Positions 21,609-35,700 of a stretch of DNA of 64,000 nucleotides are shown piece by piece. A program made the position numbers and the translations under genes. The stretch spans positions 151,359,088-151,423,087 of the forward strand of contig CM077116.1 of the NCBI GenBank assembly GCA_039619475.1, given 5' to 3'. The stretch's first letter is position 1; every line of letters begins with the position of its first letter. The notes below the pieces were generated by a model. The model had not been told where the DNA came from. It ran no database searches and saw only the letters and a list, made by a program, of their open reading frames with translations. This DNA is from Icerya purchasi. Its lineage: Eukaryota > Arthropoda > Insecta > Hemiptera > Monophlebidae.

Positions 21609-24600
21609 GTAATTTATTTTTCGCTTGTTTAAAGTTATGTTTGATATATATATATATATGTCTTTTTCTCGTTTTTTTTGATTTTATACTTATTTTTATA
21701 GTTTTGATATTGAACAAATTTTGGTTGATTTATCAAGTCGTTTGCAGCATTTGTTGAACTTGAATAAACTAAGCTGCGATGAAAGAGAACTTAACGATAT
21801 TAATGAATTATTATTATCGGAATTGTATGTAAGTATATGTAACTAAATCTTTAATATGTAATAATTTTCTACTTATCGACTAGTTATATCTATCATTGTC
21901 GAAATTGTTCAAAATAATCAACTAAAATTTATATTTGCAGAATTTAATTGAGAAAAATACTACCGATGCGACGTTACGAATTGAAGGTTTAGAAAAAGAG
22001 ATTAATTTTTTGAAGAATGAAATTTTATATCTCAGTGAGGTAATTAGTAACACTGGTGGATATTCGTTAATATTATAAAATCGTATATAATGAATTACGT
22101 AGAAAGAGGTTACCTATGTTCGATCAAAATATGCATTTGTTTGGCATTATGCAAAAGTATGATTATAATGTTTTAAAATACGATTCTGTTGAATATATTG
22201 TAATCTTTTTTGAAATGTGTTATAGCGAATGAATGTTAAACCGATACCGGACATAGTAATATCAGAAAGTGAAACATTGGTCGAACAAAAAAAGATCTTA
22301 CTTCAAAGATTGGAGCCATTGAAAAAACAGCAGAAAAAAATACTAGATCGTTTAAATGAATTAAAAGATGAAGTAACGTATTTTTTTCCTCTAATTAAAC
22401 ATAATATTTATTGAAATATTAATTATAATACATTATAATGTTTAATTTTAGCTGCAAAGAATCTAGTAATAAAAAACAAGTTCAGTTAAGCATGAGGTCT
22501 CATGCGCTGAGGATTCCGTATGAAAGTTAACAATGACTATAATTATTTATTATGTAAGAAAATTTGTTTGAATAAACTTCCATTTTTATTTTATTATTTT
22601 AATTTAATATCTCAGTAAGTTTCAGAGATCTTTTCTAATAATAATTTAAGACAGTAAAGCAAAATACTAATTTGAATCGAAGGCTTAGACTAATTTGAAG
22701 TGCAATGTAATGGTTATGGAAGAAAATTAATTAAATCCTTTTTTTATTTATTTAATTTTTATTTATTTTTGTAAATTATTGGTTTAGATTTAAAAATACT
22801 AATATTAAGGTTTTATGATTTTTTAAAATGTATAATTTTGTTAATCCCTACACCTATCTTTCTTAAATAGCCGACCGTTAAAGACATTTAATGAAAAATT
22901 TTTATTACGTTAAGCGTGAAACTGATAAAGTATTAAGTTTAGAAATTTCAGTTTCGAACAAATATTTATATGCATATATTACTTTTATTAACCGTTTTAC
23001 CATTTTTTTTGATGTTTAGATCATGTCGTAGTTGTGTGTTTTTGTTTTCATTTTCATTTTAATTTATTAAAATCCTCTAAAATATCAATTGCTGAAGTTA
23101 ATGGTGGTTGTGAAATTAGGGGAACAGGTTGACGAAGAACGATAATGTTATTTTTTTAATTTGCTCAATATGGTAAACTGTAATGAAAAATATATGTTTA
23201 ATACCAAAAATATGTAAGCATATTTACTGTGGGAATTAATATGGTTGTAGATAGGATAATATCGTATAGTACAGTTTTGAATAGGAATGTTAAAGAATTA
23301 ATTAAAAATAAATGAACGTACGGTACTGATTAAAAAAATAGAAAGCATATTATAATGAAATAAAATAAAAAGTTTAATTGGTTGTGAAAAGCAGAAATAA
23401 AGAAGTAAATGTACAATCGAAGTTGAATAAGTTGATGATTACGTATGTTAGTAAAAAATCATTAAAAAATATAATTAACAAAGTGTAAGAAACATGGACC
23501 GAATTCGACGTTGTATAAATAAATGATTTTTACCGCAGATAATACTTTTTGAAATATATTAGCAAAAAGATGCGGTAATGCATTGTATCAAGAAAATATA
23601 TAATTGAAAAATTAATGGTACAAAGTTTTTCGAAAATAAACATTATAAAAATAGGAATACGATAATCACGATTAAATCAATACTATTTAAAGATTTTTTA
23701 AATAACAGATTTATATTTATTGGATTCGTGAGGATAAGTATGTTAAAGTAATTTGAAGGCGTGATTATAAGGGGTAAAGTAATCGTGCTAAATATTGCCG
23801 CGTGGAGGAAAAATTAGAAGACAATGATACATAGCCACGTGCTAACTGTCAAAAGTACTTTAATGATATTGAAATATGAAGAACTCATGCTTCGAATAAT
23901 CTGAACTATTTTGGATCAATTCAATAAACAATTTTTGAAAATTGTTAATAAGGTTAAAGTAAATTTTTAAACTAAACTGTACTCGTAGATTATTAAATTA
24001 AAAAATGTGAATAGAAAGCGCTGGATGTTTTGTAGAACTTTTCATTATGCAAAATTAATTTTATGGAAATATTCACTAATGATAATTAACAATATAAATA
24101 GTATTTATGTTAATAACGGGATTTACGATACTCCGTAAATAAATATAGTTTTGAGTAAGTAATGCGTAAATTTAAAATAAGTATTGTAGCGGAAATGATA
24201 TTTCAATTATTTAATTATGGGCGGTGCATAATGAATACCTCCGCGTAATTTTGAGTTTATTTCAAATGTTTTTGAAATTTAATTATTCCTATAATGTATA
24301 GAAGCAGAGTCGAATAGTGGTAGTAATTAAGCCGCCAAGAGTATTTTATCGCGTAATGTTATTATTTACTGTTAATTAAGTTTATTAAAAAATGTTAACA
24401 TTTCTTTAAGATTATTGTGATGCGAATAGTATATTTAATAGGGAAGTATCACATGTTTCCATATAGAACTGTAGTTGAATTGATTATTACAAACAGTAAA
24501 ATGGTTTAAAAAACTCACATTAAGGGTTCGATAACACAAAAATAGAAGATTACTAATGTAATCTATAGAATATTCGAATAATGCTGCTTCTGACAGTGAA

Positions 24601-27600
24601 ATTGCAATGTGCGAAATGGGAAGATATTCGTACTGAAATTAAAACGTGAGGCATCTTAGTGGTTTGTATTAGATTTTTTTTTTTCCGTGAAATATTATTA
24701 GGTGTGCAAATTAGTTCGGTCCGTTTTTAAAACATGGTGCTGGCTGTTATGTACGTTTTATAAAACAGCTGATTTCGATGATTTTAGAAAGATAAGACAT
24801 CTATCGATAATGTAGGGTTTATCCCGCGTTTAGTTCCATACAGAAACCGTGTGTTTTACTGTGTTGAATATGTCAACTTTTGTGTTAACTAAACGGCATT
24901 TGCGGGAGGTTTTATTATACTTCTTTAATTGGAAGAAAAGTGCAGCTGAAGCGCATCGAATGCTTGTGGAAGTTTATGGTGACAATGCTCCAACTGATAA
25001 ATCATGTAGGGAATGGTTTCGACGTTTCAAGAATGGAGATTTCAGCGTTGAAGACAAGCCTCGCTCTGGACAGCCAAAAAAATTTAAAGACAAAAAATTG
25101 CAGGTATTACTCGATGAAGATCCGAGTCAAACGCAAGACTAGTTTGCAGAATCACTGGGAGTTACCCGACAAGCAGTTTCAGTACGATTACAATCCATAG
25201 GGATGATTCAAAAGCAAGGCAATTGGGTGCCTCATGAACTGAAACTAAGAGACATTGAAAGGCGATTTTTTACGTGTGGACATCTACTTGAAAGGCAACA
25301 AAGGAAGGGTTTTTTACATCGGATTGTGACTGGGGATGAGAAATGGATATTCTACGACAACCCAAAGAAGAAAAAATACTACGCTATACCCGGTCAACAT
25401 TGACATCGACCTCAACATCAACACCAAAGCGGAACATTCATAATTCGAAGGTTATGCTGTGTATCTGGTGGGACCAAAAAGGTGTGGTACACTACGAGCT
25501 GCTACAACCTGGCGATTCCATTACAGGCGATCGATATAGGCTACAATTGATTCGTTTGAGCCGCTCATTACGAGACAAACGGCCGGAATACGAGCAAAGA
25601 CATGACGAAGTTATTCTTTTGCATAACAACGCTCGGCCTCATGTCACAAAAGTTGTAAAAAGATATGTGGAAACGCTCAAGTGGGATATTTTACCACACC
25701 CGCCGTATTCGCCGAACATTGCTCTTTCTGATTACTCGTTGTTCCAACAGATGCATCACGATTTAGCAGTAAGCGGTTCACTTCTTTCGCGGAAATCAAA
25801 AATTGGCTCCCAACTTGGATCGCCTCAAAAGATGAGACATTTCTTTGAGATGGAATTCGAAAATTACCTGAGAAGTGGGGGAAAGTAGTAGCCAGTGATG
25901 GGCAATACTTCGATTAATTTATTCGTTTCATTTTGATTAATCTGTTCATTTCATTGTGTTCTAAAATAAATACATTTTTCACCAAAAAACGGACCGAACT
26001 AATTTGCACTCCTAATATGATATCGAGATTCCCCGAATTATGGAAACCTGAAAAAATATTTCGATAGTTGGGGTGAAACATTAACTATATAATTCAAGGT
26101 GGCCATGCAACCGAGAATAAGACGGGAATTTCGTTATAAAACCGATAAAAAAAGTAAAAATAGCCAAAGATAGTTTTGATAAAAAAAAAAATCGTTTGAA
26201 GCAAAAAATTAATGCATTTTTTAATGCACTTTAATCAATAATAAATAATCAAGTTTTTTTGTTTTGCTGCAACGGTCAAACACTATTAATAGTAACAAGA
26301 AAATTCCATTCTTTTATAATTTGCTTTTAATTTTTCTATAACGGCCTTTTTGTTTTCGTAGCGAGTAATATTTGTATTTATTGCCAGTACATTTTCGTTA
26401 AGATTTTAACGAAAACTTTTAGAGAGGTTTGAGTTCCGTAAACCCGTTAAAGTCAGCGCGCATAATTACAAATGTAAATATTAGACGTGAAACAAATTTT
26501 ATGTCAGAACTATTTAAATGGGAAAGGAGTAAGGTTCCCGGACATTTTCTCGAATCCATTATCCTGAAAGATGCTCAGAAGCGCACAATCATGGATTCCT
26601 TGTCTTGTGTGAGAGTAGAGCGTATAAGAGACGCACGGGAATACCTTTACTCGCTATTCACTTAAGTATTCACAATACTGGGGTTACACAGAAGACAGGA
26701 TGATACGAGTGAAGGAATCAATACGTGACTGTTTTGACCGCCGTGAAAAAAACTGTTGAGCAGTACTAGCTATACGAGTGTGCGCCTCTGAGGATTATGG
26801 TCGAATGGATTATTTTGACAACACATCGTACACAGCAGACCAGCGGAAGGGGGACGATGACAAGCAGTCCTGCCGCGCTACTCACCTGCTCTGTAGAACC
26901 AGTACGAAGGAACAGTGAGCAGGAGTCATCGCACTAATAATGCCAGTGAGGGCTAGCATAAAAGATTTCAAGTAGTAGTCAGAAACATCAACCCGATCTG
27001 TATTCTGCTCGGAAGGAATTTACTTTTCCGAACGCATGGCCAACATCGGCCACGGAGTGTATCAGCTACTATTACATTCCATGAAAATGCAAATATAATT
27101 CAGTATTCAGGAACATATTTTTTCAGAATATTTTTCGTTCGAAGAATTGTCCTTTGGGAAGGTGAATTCGGGAAAATGTCCGTGAATCAAGGAGTAAATC
27201 CACCTGTTATAAATTGTATTATTAACTTTTGTAATATTAAAGTAAGCATATATTGCTTGGGTCAGTTAGTGGTCATTATAACGATAAAATATGTAAAATG
27301 TGAATAAAGTACAATGTCAAAAAACTAAAAAATTTAATTTGAATTTTTTTTGTTTCTACTGATATTTTATTTACCTTCGCTTTAATTTGCTGGGTTTGTT
27401 ATTATATAAGCGGAAGAGCATTCGTGTAAACACTTGTACAATTCTAGGAACCAAAAAATCGGGAAGGTTTTGGATCGAGAATTTAAAAGTTATATTCGAG
27501 CGGTCACCATGTAATACTAGAAAAATAGAAAAGATGTCAAATTATTTTAGTGAATTTTTGCGAAAATACAGTTAAATATAAATTATGAAGTCTGTATTTG

Positions 27601-30600
27601 TATTTTCATTCATTCTAAAGTGTTACATCATATTTTCTTCCGTTTAATTTAGTCGAAGAAGGCTTTATTGGAGCATTATAGGTATCTACTTTAAATTTGT
27701 CTGGCATTCCTGTAGATTGTCATATCTTAATTTTTTACGCCCTGGCATCTCTATAAAATACAAAACTTGCTTTTTAAAATAATTTTTCAAAAGAAGTTAG
27801 ACTGCAGTGTACACGAACATTATGTTCTATGTTTACAGTTTAGACTAACGTGAGACCAGATTACTCCTATTATCTTTACTTTTATATATTTAGTAGCAGT
27901 TGGTAGTAGAGCTTGATTTGATCGCTATATAAATATATATTGCTATTTTAAATTAAATAAACAATAAGTAATATAATAGAGTATAGAATAACAACTCAAT
28001 GTCGTCAGATATCATGTTATGCAAAATATTGATAAATATTATAAAATTAACGATTTGTGGTAATTAGTTATAAATTAATTAGAACAGCAGTCATTGTCAT
28101 CCCATAAATTAGTAGAATAATAAATAATTTGAACATTTATTTCAAACAATACGCGCAACATAGTAAATGTATGCTCGCGCAAATGTGTGTGTGGGTGCGG
28201 GCATGGGTGTTATGTGCATGCTGTGCGGAATTTGTGAAATAGGCGCAAGCTCTGCCAAATTTACGAAATGGACAAAAATTTTGACATCTTATGTTATCGG
28301 ATGGATTATTGTTAAATTATCTGCTACACTAAAATTATCCAAGCGATTAATAAAACTTACAATGTCGTTTCAATATACTAGTATATAGTACAAGTAATAT
28401 GCTTATAAGTGAAGAAATTCAAAAAGTACAATTATGGTATGAATTAGTTATAGTAGGCTGCAGAAGTCCAAAATATTTAATTATAAATAATTTTGCCCAT
28501 TTCGTAAATTCGATAAAGCTTGTGCTTTTTTTTTTACAAATTCGGTATCATTTAAAGGCTTGAATAGTACTGCGTAAATTGCGGATTAAATACAAAGAAA
28601 AAAACAAAACAAAATAAAGTTTTTAACAGACAGAATTAATAACAAAGAATATAAGCAAGTTTCAGCTTCTAATATAGTGGACACTTTTAAAGATTAACTA
28701 ATAATTGATGCTGTTAAATGAATATTGAGTGCGCGTTAGGTGGGACATTTATTTACAGTAATATCATTAATTAAATTAGATTTATTAAGTTCATTTTAAA
28801 TTCGTAGTTTACATTAACAAGTTAATATTTCTATTGAAAACGAAAATATTTTTTTATTTTAGGAAACTGCATTGAATAAACTTTTTGAAAGAGAAAATGA
28901 ATATCCGATATGCTCAATTTTGCCATCTAATCAAGAAATGGCTGACTTCAAATTGTACATAACGAATTTGAATGAAGAGTTGGTGAGTTATTTGAAATAC
29001 TTATTAATATCGCAAAGTCTATATAAGTAACTGAAATATTAATAAACCAGTGATACGATATTTCAGCAGATTTGTGTGCTATGTTAAATAGAAAAATTAC
29101 AAAGAACGGATTTAAAATTTACATAAATAAATATAGGATGATGAAGATGTTTAGTTTTCGGTTTTTAGTACAATTTATATTTCTGTATACATCAGTTTTG
29201 ATTGCGGATTGTGCTTCTTTTATTTGTTTCATTGTAAACAAATTTAAAAGTGCCGCTGCTGTCTGCGATTGTTATAATTTGTACTATTAAAAATTTATTA
29301 TCAATTTTAGGAAGAGAGACGTCTTGAAGTTAATAAGCTGAACGATGAAATAGCTACGTTAATCGAAGAAGTGGGAATAAACTCTGACTTAGATCCTAAT
29401 CTATTTGACGGGGTAAATACTAGTCTAGCAGACAAGAATTATGCAAAATTACAGGTATGTAATCACGTTAATATTTCGAAAACAATAGTGGCTTATAATA
29501 ATTACTGTTAGAATATGTTTTTTATTAAACTCCATTCGATTTTTCTGAAATATTGAATGGAATAATGGTTATCTAAATGTAAACACCTTAAACTTTCTAC
29601 AATCTAACTATACGTTACGTTCGACCGAAATTCGGTATTCTTTTTCATTGCCTCTTAATAATTGCCTTCCATATTTAATATGGTATTCATTTTGAATTGT
29701 ATATGTTTTCTATTTGTCAGTTTATTGCAACTTAATTTCATTTTATCGTAATAATGATAATATAAATTTAACGGAACAGTTAAAATCAAAAATAGAAAAA
29801 TTTATATAGTTGTTTACTTATTTCGCTTTATACCGAAAATGCTGGTCAATTGGCAGTAATAATTAGAAGAATTTGTTTTATTTAAAATAATTATTATATA
29901 TATATCACTTTGTAATAATCTTTGAAATACAGGAAACATGTGAAATACTGAAAACAAGGAAGGAAGAACAAATTGAAATGAAAACTCGGCTAATGGATAA
30001 ACTTAGCGTTTTGTGGAATCGCATTAATATAGACGTTACCGAACGAGAAAATTTTCTCAACTCATATCGAAGCTGCAGGAAAAGCACTTTAAACGCTGTA
30101 AGTTTTTAATTTTTTTTTAAATATTAAGAATTATTTGATTTTTAGTGTGCGTTCGTCAAGCATCAGAAATACTTTGCATTTATTATGCGTAGTTTTCTGT
30201 AATCTGTTCATACTTGTTTGCGGTTTTTTCTTTTTCTGATTTAGTAGGTCTTTAGTTGATTAAAAGTACGAATTTCTACGTTCATTATCAGTCTCATCTT
30301 TAACGAATTGTTTTTTCCGTTATTTTTTGTCACGCATATTAACAAATTTGTTTTAATTTTCTCATACCTGTTAATGATGTGGATTGAAGTTAACATATCT
30401 GATAGGGTGTAAAAAGTATTTAATATTCGGAATCGTTACTATTGTATCAACTGTTTAAGTGGTTACTGGCTCAATGATTGTTATTTGCTACTTTTACATT
30501 TATTTAATCGTTATATGGATTTAATAGTTAACTTCCATTACATGCCCAGTATAAAAATAAAAATTGTAAATGTGGTAGAAGATATTTAAGTATTTAATAT

Positions 30601-31944
30601 TTTTTTCGCTTCTAACCTAGGAAAAGGCAACAAATATTTTAAATACAATCGAAAAAGTTATGCTTTAGATTTTCTGTACAGTAGGAAACTGATATATTTG
30701 CATCGCACCTTTGAACTGATTTTTATTTTAACTTATTGTAATTCTTAGAATAAGAACGTTTCTAGAGAGGTGATTCTTCTGGTTAATCTTTAGTCCAATC
30801 GTAACTAAATAACTTTTGTATTCTCTGGAGATACGGTCTAACACGTGATTTTTCCTCTATTTCTAATAAAACAACGAGAGTGATCTAAGCGTTAGTGTCT
30901 AGTTTCTTTTAATTAGTAAGCGGGAAACAGATTAAAATAAAATAAACTAGTATATTTTAAAATAAAATATAATTCTCAGTAGAAGTAATGATTATTTTTT
31001 TTTTGTGCAAGAAAAAAATATTTTACCTTGCAGCTAAAATAATGTATTTAAATATTTCAAAAATAAAGAAAAAGCAACTTATTTTTTATTAAATTTTCTC
31101 CTTAATTTTTCTAATAACATCATGGGGAATTTTCTGATTTCCAAGCGACCCCGTGTGTTCATAATTACAGCCAATCGACCTACATAGATGTAGATAATAT
31201 AATATAGGGTGTGCCAAAGATTAGTTCACATGTATCAAAAAGGAAGTTCACGCTTATATTTAAAATTTTTATTTTTGAAATTATTTGAAATTATTTGAAA
31301 TATTTAACAGTTTAACCTATATTCTTAGTTATGTAAGCGATCGAGAATATTGCGGATAACGTTTCGTTGTATTTATTTCAAGATCTTCAAGCGTATCTTC
31401 ATTGTATATCTTCAACTGCAATATTGTATGTAACTTCCGAACGTAAACTTTATTTTTTCTCATGATTCTCTAGTGTTGTAGTAGTTGTGCAGGTCTTTGA
31501 CATCGAGAAACATTAGTTCTTTATATCTATTTGCGTTATGGTGGTTTCGTAAGAAAAACCGGGCTGGTTCAAACGATATACACCACTCTAATCGCTTTTC
31601 ATGCGTTTCTATTCTTATGCATTTCAGTGATTTGTTTGCAATGGTTTCCATTTCCATTTGTTTTTAGACCGTTATAGCTTTTTTTGTAGTCGATTTTTTT
31701 CTTTTTTTTCCCACTTACATTTTATTACATCACTTTGACATAATGTGAGCTAACTTTTTGTGTACCCTATATGATTTTAATTTATAATTCTTTTTTTTCA
31801 CCTTTTTATATCTATTTAGTTTCCGGTTGTTACGATTAAACTTGCGCCCACCAATTTTCTCGAGTAATTTTAGATGTAAAGTTTATAAACGAATACTATT
31901 TATCTTTTGCTTTCTAAACTTATTAAAAAATTGTGCATGTATTC

Positions 31945-31997
<53 letters not shown>

Positions 31998-32719
31998 CAT
32001 ACAGAATGTTTAGTTTTCTATTGTTTTTTGAATAAAGTAAACACATTTTTACCGTTGATATATCATGTTTTTTTCCCGCGCAATTCACTGAAAAGTTAAA
32101 TATCAGTGTGTACGTTAATGCATCACATATCCAAACTATAATATACGTGATTAGTAAAAGGAAAAGAGAAGAGTGAAATAAAAATGTAGGTTGTTAACAG
32201 CATTTTTAATATACTGTATTAGTAAAATTGTTGAAGCAAAAACTGATTTAACTAATGCCGGAAATGTATCGATGAGCTGACGACATAAAATGGTTCCAGA
32301 TATGGTATGGTTTATAAGGCATTATTAATCTGCTCTTTACATATTTTTAAAGATGGAAGATGAAATAGAAAGGTGCAATGAATTAAAGAAGGCTTGTTTG
32401 TCCGATTACATACAAAAACTTCATCGTGAATTGGTCGACTTATGGCACACTTGTAAAGTTGGCGAAGAAGAAAAATCTAGATTTAGTTGGATTAATTCGA
32501 ATGAATGTTCCGATGAAATCGCCGCCAACTATGAAGAACTAGTCGAGTATTACAAACAATTTTATGCCGATAATAGGTATTTCTAAAATGTATACAGTCA
32601 GTTTTAATTCTAGTTCATATCAATTATCTGTATTGTGCGGCGGCATTATTATAATAAAATGATTACACAAATCGCTGTTACGAAAATTATAATGTAGATT
32701 GCTTTTTATTTTTATTTAT

Positions 32720-32764
<45 letters not shown>

Positions 32765-35700
32765 AAGCGACATTTTGATAAATTTTGTATTTATGTAATA
32801 TAAAAGTCAATAATTTGGCGTTAAAAATTCTTTATTTGAAAAGTCTCCCCTTTCTCGCCCGGCCTACTTAGAATAGATAACTCTTTATTTTCCCGAGCAA
32901 TTTTTTCAAAAATTATATTTTTTTCCTAATTAGAATTTAAAAAATTTATTTGTAAAATTTCGATAAATATTACGCATTTACAACAAAGTCTGCAGTTAGT
33001 GTAACCTACTTAAACCATGCTGAATGTTTCTAGAGTGATGGCTAGACTACATCAAAATACGACGAAAGTTTCGGAACATAATTATGAACAACTTTTATAT
33101 GTACATAAGTACAGTTTAGGTTATAAATCAAAAGTTTACAGCAGATTTTAACTCAAATGTATAAAACTGATAATTGATCCAGAGAAATCTCTAAATTAGA
33201 ATTTGGTTATATATTCGAAGAAGTTCGTTTCATTTCTTCGCTCGAACGTCTTTTTCCGTGTGTATTCATCGATCAGTAAAAGCATTGCTACACATATCGA
33301 ATACGTCGAAAATATTACATGCGAATATAACGTAATGATAGCAAGTATCGGATTCATTCTTAATATTATCTTTGCAAACTAAATATCATCCATTTTAATT
33401 GTAATCGGATTAAAAGATGATATGTCCTTATTCTCTCGACTTATGTAAAATTATAATAGAAGAGAAATTTGTTTAATGAATTAAAATATCGTCTTCGAAA
33501 TGATATTAGCCCTTTCGGTGGATATTTTTTATTTTTCACCAAAAAAAATTTACTAGTTTTATTTTCTTTTATTTATACCTCAAGTAGTAATCTAAAACTG
33601 AATTTACCCAAATAGAACTTATAGGAGCTTTAAAAAAAAGTTGTGCCCAAATGGGAACAAAAATAGCCAACGGTACTTTTTACTACACAATGTTTTGTTA
33701 TTAACATCAACTTTTTATATATTCAGATTCCGCTAAAGTGTAATATATAACATGTTATAAACTGTACAGAACTTATTGAACAACATAAAAACTAAATTAA
33801 TCAATTTTATTCACAGGAGTCAAATTTACAATTGACATATGGATCAGTTTCCTTTGTATTCACAGTTTCATTTACATGATTCCAATTTTCATTAACTTCA
33901 TTTACCTAATAACGGTGTATATGGAATTCATATAGAAATAATAATTACAATTTTCATATAAGACTGGTTGACTATTATGAAAAGATGCATATTTCAATTT
34001 CTTCTATTAAATGATCAACATCATCATAGTGCAAATTTGTTTCCAAAACCGTTTCAACTTCCTCATCTGAATCAAAATCAAAATCTAATTCATCATTGTT
34101 TAAAATATCAAATATATTTTTGTCACATAAAACACTCACGCTATAAAATAAAATATATCATTACTATACCAAAATGTCAATGTAGGAATAGTTATACAGT
34201 AAAAACTTATTTCACTAACTCCATTCAGTGGCAGCGTTCCCAAAGGGAAACACAAAAGTTCAAAAAAATATTACAATTCTATTGTTGAAATAAATGATTA
34301 TGTAATGAATGATAAGTAAACTACATACTTTTCTACAACAAAATTAATGAAACCGTAAACTATATACCTCCTAAAAATTATAAAAACAAGTAAAAAACGC
34401 ACTGAAATCGCTAATTGTAAACAAACAAAATCACTCAAGAAAAATCTTTTTTGACTTTCACTCTAATCAATTACTATATGTGTATATCAATATTATTTGA
34501 TTAAATAGGATGTTCCCTATCGGAAACACTATATTTTAACATAAAATTTACCAGATGCCTATAAATAGTAGATGTAAAATAATGTTCCCAATTGAACGTT
34601 ATGCATGCGAAAGGGTTAATACGATAAAAACTGTTGGACTTTTTTAAAAATCAACGGAAGTTTGATCTTTCTATGAGGCGACAGTTTTTAAAATGATCGG
34701 AACGAAAAATTTTTAATTATTTTGAATTTAAATTTATTAAATAGTAACTTTGTTGAAAGTATTCGCTAATTGCGCGATAACAATTATAACAGGAAAATAT
34801 TCGATTTACTGGAAGAAAGGTTCACATTATATGATCAATATATAAAATTGGAAAATGCAGCTTCTGATCCCGATAGACTGTTTCACAACAGGGGCGGAAA
34901 ATTACTTCAAGAGGAAAAAAAGAGAAAACAAATTTCTGTTGTAAGTACTTTATACTTAAATTACATTAGAAATACATTTTCTCAGCGAAAGGCGATGAGC
35001 AGCTAGTATATGCAAAAACGAGATGGGTCGTAAGTAACGTAAATTTTTTGTTCATTTATTTTATTTATTTTTTTTATCTGGCATTAACGATTTTGCTATA
35101 ATTTAAATATTCACGTGAAGTAAGAAAATAGAGACTGAAAATTATAAAATTTTGCCAAAAAGTCGGAGACCCTTCTTGATCAAAAAACAGTGAATCTTGT
35201 ATTAACTTGACGTAACTAATATTGAATTTAATTAGGATTAAGTGTTAAAGATTAAAACGTATTTTTTAAAACAATTTTACAAAAATTCATCATCAATTTT
35301 TTCAACTTCAACAAATTAAAATCCTGCGCCAGAAAAAGTGATTAATGGTATAAAATTTCATATAATAAGTGACACGAAACAAAATTGAAAATGTTACTTT
35401 ACGTGACTGCCAAGTTTCAGCATAATAAAAGAATAATAAGCTTTTCTTTTTCTTTTCTTTTTTTGTATATGGCGCTTTTTAAAGTCTTCCAACATTACTT
35501 GCGGTATATTTAAATCGTTAGTTATGCGCATAAGTTTAGTGTGTGTGCGCAGTAGAAAAAGTCAAGAATATTTATTTGTTGAACGAAGGAACAAAAGCGT
35601 ATTAGGCTATTAAACAATTTTTTTCGAAATATATGTATTAAAACTCCAAGAATATTGCGTATAACCTAATGTTTAATTTTAATTAAATTCTACGTAAATG

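Noticed and set aside
22229..22414. Stand-alone 61-codon gene
   Set aside because: It is feo exon 4 plus read-through into the intron; the exon joins exons 3 and 5 in phase.
30601..30670. Possible extra feo exon
   Set aside because: Weak acceptor, quick stop, and exons 7 and 8 already join in phase.
31827..32099. Overlapping frames on both strands
   Set aside because: They are driven by the GC/GT/AT microsatellite and have no family resemblance.
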